Origin: Lineus longissimus | Taxonomy: Eukaryota; Nemertea; Pilidiophora; Heteronemertea; Lineidae | Assembly (NCBI RefSeq): GCF_910592395.1 | Contig: NC_088324.1 | Location: 2,420,001-2,484,000, forward strand | Length of the DNA: 64,000 nucleotides | Reading direction: 5' to 3' | Shown: positions 57,721-64,000 of the stretch, in pieces | Layout of the letters: each line of letters starts with the position of its first letter | Position numbering within the stretch: position 1 is the stretch's first letter | Made by a program: the position numbers and the translations under genes | Notes under the pieces: model-generated | Database searches by the model: none | Seen by the model: the letters and a program-made list of their open reading frames with translations, nothing else | What the model was told of the DNA's origin: nothing

Positions 57721-58569
57721 TCGCCGTTCGTTAAGAAAATTGAAATTTGGAATTGAATCAGAAGAAAAATCAATTGTTAAGTTAGTCCTAGGTATGATTC
57801 TGTCAAATTTGACACTTCTCTGTTATGTATATTTTAGATTGATCATAGCAGGTGACATTGAATTGAACCGAGGTCCTGTCGATCACAACCAAAACTCCAA
57901 CAAAAGTCCACTCTCCTTTAATTTAACACTAAATTCTGGTTTGAATAACCCAGGTATAAAGGAGATTCAAAACGTCTCGAATGTAAACTGGGAGAGGCTT
58001 TCCACTGGGCTTGCTAGTAAACCCTGGAATACATTTATAAATAACGAAGATCCAAAGCTGAGCCTTGAAAACTGGCTAAACTGTTTTGAAACCACCATTA
58101 AAGAGTTTATTCCTGTAAAAAGGATTACTATTAAAGCCAGAGAACAATGTTGGATTACATATTATGTTAAACATCAGATAAACGCTCGTCAACGTAAATT
58201 CAAGAAGGCCAAACGCTCTAACAATGATGGCGACTGGGACATATACCATAGAGCTTGTCGAGACTGCAACGAGGCTATCAGTTCAACCATAGAAGACTAC
58301 TTTAAAAATTTAAACAACCAATTGAATAACCCTAATTTAAACTCAAAGAAATTCTGTAATTTAATCAAAGGATATCAAGGTAAACAACACTGTAATGGCA
58401 TCTCAGACCTACTAGAAGGCGATACCGTATTAACAGACAATTTAGAGAAAAGTAATCTTCTTAATAAATTTCTGGCTAAACAATGCTCACTGGATGAACA
58501 AGATAGAACATTACCAGACACTACCCACGATGGACCTGAACTTCAGTTCCGTGAATTTACTGTGTGAGA
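57721..58569 (+). pseudogene. LINE fragment, endonuclease deleted (unit 5)
   Basis: Partner of 41431-42282 with the same 275-codon TTG-started frame and GDIELNRGP at 57851-57877. No endonuclease or RT catalytic motif. Confidence 0.75.
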
Positions 58570-58790
58570 ACAGCAATAGCATCATTCACATAAGCCACTC
58601 TGACCTCCCGGACCCATCCAAAGGTGAACTGATTGTGTGCATCCAATCCTTTATAGGCGCGCATTTCCCGAGTGCTGTACACTGGGTTAGTAGACAGAAC
58701 AAGATAGTTAACCATGTTAATGTACGTTATTTCAGGCAATGCCTTGCGTTCATCGCTAAAATCGGACTTTTTCATGCAATAGGGATCAAC
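58557..58790 (-). pseudogene. Transposon-protein fragment, ISL2EU/YqaJ-type (unit 5)
   Basis: Best copy of the block b protein: KGINGVDPYCMKKSDF, LPEITYINMVNYLV, YKGLDAHNQFTFGWV. The frame stays open to 58934 into the GC-rich promoter-like patch. The family assignment is from pattern memory. Confidence 0.45.
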
Positions 58791-58899
58791 TCCATTAATG
58801 CCTTTTAACTCATATTTGTATAATAGTTTGTTTTCAGGTCGTAAATTTCTTTGATATTCGCTTTCTTCTGCTAAACATGACACGACCGGCAGGCACACG

Positions 58900-58961
58900 G
58901 CCGCCATACTGTATCGATGGTGGCCCCCCAACATGGCGGCCGGTGGAAACCTGTGACGTCA
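58900..58961. promoter_or_regulatory. CRE plus YY1-like motifs (unit 5)
   Basis: GCCGCCAT at 58900-58907, CATGGCGGCCGG, and CRE TGACGTCA at 58954-58961. Confidence 0.4.
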
Positions 58962-59373
58962 TTGCAAAGGGTCTATTAAAAGCGAGTTTCGCTCGAGCAA
59001 CATGCACAGTACCCTTCCCACGACAAAAATCGTTATCAAAGCGACCTTAGAAAATAACCGTCATCAAGTTAAACGAGAGTTTCTGAGCGGAAGCCTATTG
59101 TCAATATGATATATCCTTGGGTCCATATTTATATCCATATTTATATCCTTGGGTCCATATTTACGAAAGGCACGCAATATTCTGCTTTGCGATTGCGTTG
59201 GGTGTGCTTTGCGGGCACGCTAAATTTGCGAAGCGTGGTATTTACGAAGACCTCGCTAAGGCCTCGCAAGGAAATCGTAAACAGACGGAAAATAGCGTGG
59301 TCGCTAAGTTTGCGAAAAGTCGCAAATAACAGGAGAATTGCATTTAGCGCCAATTTTGAAGGTAGTTCTTTAT

Positions 59374-59817
59374 TTAGTCGTAATTTGGCCATACGGCATG
59401 CAACATATTATAAGTGAATGCTTTGACAGTCTTGTTGCATTTGTATTGCTCCTGTAGGCCTATAGATAGGGCAAAGTGAGACTCGTTTTTGACTATTTTC
59501 GAAACAGTTGGCTGACTTAATCCGCCTAGGTCTGCAGAATCAAACTGTAACTGCTCGGATGCGAAGTACGTAATGGCACATAGGCATTGTAGAGAGGCCG
59601 GTACCGACTGAGACCTTTTAGTTGGTGATTCTAGGTCGTCCTTTATGAGATCTATTATTTCGAAAAGCACGTGTCGTGGAAGTCTAAACCTCCTTATGAG
59701 TTTGGCATCGCTGTATGAATCCAGTGGGTTAGTTCTATCTAGAAACACCCTTGGCTCCCGACGTATATGGCGTCGCTGTTCCTCTGCTAGCAGGTGTAGA
59801 AGAGCCATTCTCGACAC
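59374..59817 (-). pseudogene. HARBI1-like transposase N-terminal fragment
   Basis: The first ATG is near 59808. The sequence reads RREPRVFLDRTNPLDSYSD, RRFRLPRHVLFEIIDLI, then LGGLSQPTVSKIV, matching the N-terminal and helix-turn-helix region of HARBI1-type transposases (RDRTNPLD.YDD...RFRFSR..I..I..L). No DDE catalytic part follows; the frame ends NYD about 33 codons after the HTH. It differs clearly from the transposase of the 3-kb element in unit 1, so it is another Harbinger family. In S1 the corresponding copy lost its 5' end. Confidence 0.8.
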
Positions 59818-59843
59818 TGTACATACACGACACTGTACATGTA

Positions 59844-60060
59844 CAGTCCTTCAAAAAAGTAAATGGACACACAAAAATCAAATTTTCTTGAAAACGGCTG
59901 GTGATAAATCGATTCGGTTTGCTGCCTTTGATAGGACATTTAGTTGTGCATCATGGTATCTACCACATAAAAATTAGCCATTTTATATAATACCGACTTT
60001 TATTGATTTACAAAAGGCCCCAAAATCAACTTTTTCGTTTCCGATTTTTTTCGTACTTTT
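59844..60060. repeat. Left terminal inverted repeat of the Tc1 element
   Basis: Inverted match to 63890-64000, including CCCAAAATCAACTTTTT at about 60020. Confidence 0.85.
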
Positions 60061-60668
60061 TCTTGATAGGATGAATCACCATGATGAAAAACCCAAGTCC
60101 CCATCACGGTGATGAAAATATCTTGTGTTAATTGGTGGGAAAACAGCATTTTATGTCAAAATTTTGCACCTTGTTTATTGACTTTGGAATTACTTTGGAG
60201 AAACCCCCTGGTGATCTTCACCACCAAGCCTATTGAATTCGAACATGCTAGTGTATTGAACCCGGTCACACGCTACAAAATTTTGAATTCAGTTTTTGTG
60301 AATAGGCCCGATGAGCATGTTGAATGTCAGTAATTTCAATATAAATGGGATGTTCATTTCCTCTTGACATGCAAACTAACGTTTTCTTGGAGTGGGTAAA
60401 TAACTAGAGGGTGTCCCATGAAAATGCAGCACAAGATAAATTGTGATTAATCACAGCTGCTGATGTTGCGGGGTGTAAGATTCAACAAATTAAATTGTTG
60501 ATCCAGTTGATGGTTAAAACCACAATCAGAACTTTTCAAACTGTCGTTTCTTTATACAGGCCTAGGGATAGTGTCACCCATGTTAGATAACTGCACCCGA
60601 CTGATGTAACAGATGTCTATTGGTCACAAGTCCGAGTTGTCTTCGATTGCACTACCAGTACAGCCAAC
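60061..60668. other. Tc1 element 5' region
   Basis: About 600 bp between the left inverted repeat and the transposase ATG, AT-rich, with no recognised domain. It presumably holds the promoter and 5' untranslated region. Confidence 0.5.
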
Positions 60669-62936
60669 ATGCCACGGTGGAGAGGTGCTGAAGAGCTTAG
60701 TCAGTTCCTCAAGGGTAGAATTATTGCATTACGAGAAGATGGTCTTAGCTACAGGGACATTGCAGGGCATTTAGGAATATCCAAATCTGTTGTCGGCAAT
60801 TGGTGCAATCGTTACCTTGAAACTGGGGCCACTGATTGTTTGGAACGGTCTGGACGTCCAAGGGAAACCACCGAAAGGGAGGACAGATTGATCATCAGAC
60901 AGGCGGAAAGAAATCCGTTTGTAACTCCCCGGCAGATATTGGTTACATTGGGTCGCCAGGAGCTGCTTAATCGCCAGACTATTCGGAATCGACTTTCGGC
61001 AGAAGGACTAAATGGTAGGATTGCAGCAATAAAGGAAAAACTCACCCCAATGCATATGGCCCAGCGACTGCAATTTGCTGAGGTAAGACAATCTGCCAGT
61101 GAATGCATCATGATTCACAGAAAAAAATGTTTTTGGTATAATTTAAGATTATTATAGGATAAAAATACAGTTAATTCATTCCATCCTATGTCATAAACAC
61201 AAAATATTCATATCTTTAAGAAATATCTGCACACTGAAATCGTAATTATCAGCTTGACAAATGCCTTCACTTGTTATTACCGCAAATTAGGACCTCTGAA
61301 AACGAAACTATATAACAGAAAACGGAACATTTATGCACAAAAAACTGAGAGGTCAGCAAGTTATATTTTTATTTTGAAAAGTTTTGGTTTGATTTGTGAA
61401 ACACAGTGTTCTCTGTGAACTGTATTTTTCTAGCATGAACACGTAAAAACACAAAATAAACGCAAAAGAACTATGAAACGCGAGATAGTCAGAAAACGAA
61501 GAGGTTTTTTAAAAAAGAGGAGGTCGGCAAAAAGAAGACGTTAAAAAGGAAGAGGTTGTGAAATGAAGACGCTGGATGGCGCTCTAGTTCGTTGGGTTGG
61601 ACCCCGTTAGACTCGGATTTCATCAAGTTGCAGGTTGATAAAAACTCGAGTCCAACCGAACAACGAACTGCAGAGTGCCATCTAACGTCTTCGTTTCAAA
61701 AACCTCTTTCTTTTTTAACTTCTTCGTTTTTGCGGTTTTTTTTGGTGTTTTACGGGTTACATACAGGCAACTGTGCTTCACAAATAAACAAAAAACCTTC
61801 CAAAATAAAAATATAACCCGCCATACAAAACCGAGTCTGCATTGGTGACACTACCTGTGGGTGCAAATGTTAATTGTCACTTCTTTCACTTTAAGGAACA
61901 TCAAGACTGGACTGAGGAACAATGGCGAGAGGTAATCTTCAGTGACGAAAAGACCTATCAGCTTGATGAGAATGGGCAGGTTTGGGTAAGGAGGCCTATT
62001 GGAACAAGATTTGATGAGCAATACATCAAAACGAAGCGCAGGAGTGGCCGATTTTCTGTTTCGGTGTTTGGATGGATGGACAATATGGGTTCAGGACGTG
62101 TTTATAGGATACAGGGGAGACTAAACCAGGATCAATATTTAAGAATACTACACGAGCAAGCAGTTCCCGATATTCGCCTTACTCATGATATGTTCACATT
62201 TCAGCAAGACAGGTTGGTTTACTTAGTAATCTCCTCATTCACTGAGCGATAAACGAAGGGACAATTTCGCATCACCAAAAGACGGTCAAATCCACCCTTC
62301 ATTTTACCCGTGCAGTGAAGTTATAAATCGGATGTGCTCTACACATTAGAGTGGTATTCTTTTGTAACTTCTTATGCCCCCACCCACACAAAAGGTGGAG
62401 GGGGCTTTATGTTATCGTCGGTGCGTTGGCGTCCGGTGACGTCCGTTGACATTTTGAACATAACCCCTTGCCCGATTTAATTCATTTTGCTGTGCTAAGG
62501 TCACCAAATTAATGTCGCCCCAATTTTACCCTCTGCATTTTGATACGATACAGTACGGGTCCGAAACCCACACCCACCAATAGGCCAAGATCAACATTCA
62601 TCCAATATTTTTTTTCACAGGTCACCTATCCATACAGCAAGGCGCGTCCAAGGATGGCTGCAAGATCAGGATTTTGGTGTAATGGATTGGCCACCGAAAG
62701 GTGCTGATCTTAATCCCATAGAGAACGCATGGTCTCGATCACAACAAGATGTCGAATTCGCAAATGTCAATGATGCTGACGAAATGTGGGATGAAATCCA
62801 GGCTGTATGGGATACATTACGTGAAGATGGTGAATACTGGAACAACCTTGTTGATTCCATGCCAAGAAGGATGGAAGAATGTATCCAGAGAAGGTCACTG
62901 GATAAAGTACTGAAACTGACTGTTAGATGCATGTGA
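60669..62936 (+). CDS. Tc1/mariner transposase, two introns, 348 aa
   Basis: Exons 60669-61082, 61896-62212 and 62621-62936 give 1,047 nt or 349 codons, with introns GT-AG and phases 0 and 2. Exon 1 holds the paired HTH region (LSYRDIAGHLGISKSVVGNW, then GRPRETTEREDRL). Exon 2 starts EHQDWTEEQW and has the first catalytic Asp in IFSDEKTYQ and the second in FQQD at its end. Exon 3 has SPIHTARRVQGW and DWPPKGADLNPIENAW with the Glu, 34 residues after the second Asp (DD34E). The second donor, AG/GTTGGT, is weak. The protein binds the inverted repeats and inserts at TA. No stop interrupts it, so activity is possible. Most Tc1 transposases are intronless. Confidence 0.87.
61361..61816. mobile_element. 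Foldback element in transposase intron 1
   Basis: A 456-bp imperfect palindrome: TTATATTTTTATTTTG at 61361 pairs with CAAAATAAAAATATAA ending at 61816. The arms continue through GAAGACGCTGGATGGCGCTC (about 61568) and GAGTGCCATCTAACGTCTTC. The centre is about 61600-61650. It encodes nothing. No clear target duplication was found. Confidence 0.75.
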
Positions 62937-63116
62937 CGGTTCTGATCACTCAGATTGAGATACAGGCATCTTGCTACACTGCACTGCATGTTCTTACTTT
63001 TTTTGATAATAAAGTTTTCTTGAAATAATATCAAACTATTTTTATTTATTTCCATGATAAGCACAAAAGTGTGGCGTCTTTAAATGTCATGGTATTTAAG
63101 GACACCACATCTTTAA
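62937..63116 (+). other. Transposase 3' untranslated region with AATAAA
   Basis: It follows the stop codon. AATAAA at 63008-63013 lies about 70 nt after the stop and is the likely polyadenylation signal. Confidence 0.6.
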
Positions 63117-63411
63117 GGGCGGATGTAGGATTTTTGAAAAGGGTGGGCGGACATTTAGGGTGAAGCTCGAACCTGCGAGCACCGAAGGTGCGAAGCCCCA
63201 GGAGATTTCCAAAATTTTGAAATCTAGATGCCTTTACGACGCGATTTCCCATCGTGGACTGAAATTGTGCTGTCACCAATGAAGTTGCTGGGTCGTTTCG
63301 GGAAAATGTCGGGTTGCTGAAAAAATAAGGGCGGGGGGGGGGGTGCCTGCGCCCCTGGCTTTGCCCTGATGTCCACACCCACCTTTTCGAAAAAACCTGG
63401 ATCTGCGCCTG
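63117..63411. mobile_element. MITE-like element, 295 bp
   Basis: The ends are inverted: GGGCGGATGTAGGATTTTTG on the left and, reverse-complemented, AGGCGCAGATCCAGGTTTTT on the right, followed by a shared GAAAAGG(G)TGGG. This resembles the abundant GGCGGATCCAGGATTTT-type elements of marine animals (recalled). It contains a G run near 63334-63343. No clear target duplication. Confidence 0.6.
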
Positions 63412-63889
63412 TGTGACGCCCATTTTATGACGTTATCTGCACCATGCCGATCAGAATGAGGAAGTCGTTGACTACATTAATTCTGTGGCAAAGCGAGAAG
63501 TCGACCATAGCCAATTATGTCAGTTTCAACATGCAGCCCGAGTGTTAATTCCTTATTGGCTGAGGTTTTGAATGGGGGTGGAAATGTTGTTAACATTGAT
63601 GTATTGTAAACGCGAGGGTAAAGTAATATTGGTGAACCCATTGTCCAGCTGCCAAATCCAGGCCTGGGAGAGCTATTCATAGGCATATTAAACAAGGCCA
63701 TTGAAATGGTGACATGATTCCGGTTGTCTGGGCCAGGTGAATAATATCAAGGGGGCATCTCGGCAGTAGAAGACCGGGTAACAAAACCCTTTTGCACAAA
63801 TGGGTTAATAAGTTGCAGATTCAAGTGAAAACTGTGGAATTTCTTAGATATTCACTCATAACTCAACAGAAGCTTCCAGTCAATATAAA
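63412..63889. other. Tc1 element 3' interior
   Basis: Between the MITE and the right inverted repeat I see no gene or recognised motif; the short open frames lack conserved features. Confidence 0.5.
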
Positions 63890-64000
63890 ATTTGCCCCCA
63901 AAAAATGCGTGATAAAAAAGTTGATTTTGGGACCTTTCATAAATCGAAAAAATTGACTTATAGGTAAAATAGCAAATTTCCAAGTGGTAGATATCATGAT
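63890..64000. repeat. Right terminal inverted repeat of the Tc1 element, cut by window end
   Basis: Reverse complement of about 59950-60055, with substitutions. The outer 106 bp are outside the window. Confidence 0.8.

Larger units (their letters stand above)
43396..59682. repeat. Segmental duplication copy S2, 16.29 kb
   Basis: Direct tandem copy of 26914-43395, ending at CACGTGTCGTGGAAG (59668-59682), after which unique sequence starts. S2 carries the second pair of PAN-like genes. Confidence 0.9.
59844..64000 (+). mobile_element. Tc1/mariner element, right end beyond window
   Basis: It starts after TA (59842-59843) with CAGTCCTTCAAAAAAGTAAA, typical of Tc1 ends. A long terminal inverted repeat (at least about 200 bp, 59844 to about 60060) is matched in reverse complement by about 63890-64000: ATCATGATATCTACCAC at the window end pairs with ATCATGGTATCTACCAC at 59950. 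About 106 bp of the right end should therefore lie beyond 64000. The element encodes a transposase in three exons and has a foldback element in intron 1 and a MITE downstream of the gene. Confidence 0.9.

Overview
This is eukaryotic DNA, most likely from a marine invertebrate. The support is spliced open reading frames, a high density of eukaryotic transposon families (Ty3/gypsy, DIRS, PIF/Harbinger, Tc1/mariner, probable MULE-type non-autonomous elements, an APE-type LINE with a 2A-like motif) and a higher-order satellite. Species cannot be named from the sequence. LINEs with 2A-like motifs are known from sea urchins, lancelets and molluscs, which fits. No prokaryotic gene organisation, rRNA or tRNA gene was recognised.

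Layout. (1) 1-5292 is a satellite of about 65 monomers of 81 bp, organised in a 32-monomer (2,592 bp) higher-order repeat. (2) 5366-6319 is the broken end of a long tandem unit that recurs later, interrupted by a 743-bp terminal-inverted-repeat element. (3) 6320-21771 is a Ty3/gypsy LTR retrotransposon on the minus strand (218-bp LTRs, primer site, polypurine tract, gag, pol). Its integrase is split by a 6.57-kb DIRS-type tyrosine-recombinase retrotransposon (9059-15630). (4) 21772-59682 is a nested tandem array. Monomers of about 7.7-8.6 kb (longer in unit 1, which carries a 3-kb transposon) contain block a, a LINE fragment, a block b fragment of a transposon protein, an optional block c, and block d. 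Two monomers together were duplicated again as a 16.3-16.5-kb segment (26914-43395 and 43396-59682), and the junction with its short microhomology is visible at about 43390-43395. Unit 1 also carries a 3.0-kb PIF/Harbinger transposon with two genes. (5) 59844 to the window end is a Tc1/mariner element with an apparently intact transposase split by two introns. Its right end runs off the window.

The most gene-like host content lies in block d of each unit. Three minus-strand exons with matching phases encode a predicted secreted, cysteine-rich protein: an ATG/signal-peptide exon, a cysteine-rich exon and a PAN/Apple-like exon with a stop. Four copies are present (units 1-4), all open, in two length classes (239 and 236 residues). 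This looks like a small tandem family of secreted PAN-like proteins expanded by the segmental duplication.

The insertions date each other. The satellite cuts the oldest unit. One TIR element sits inside a second TIR element. The gypsy element (LTRs differing at 1 of 218 bases) landed in the unit, and the DIRS element landed in the gypsy integrase. Paralogous uninterrupted copies in the same window give empty sites for several insertions, so target duplications can be read directly.
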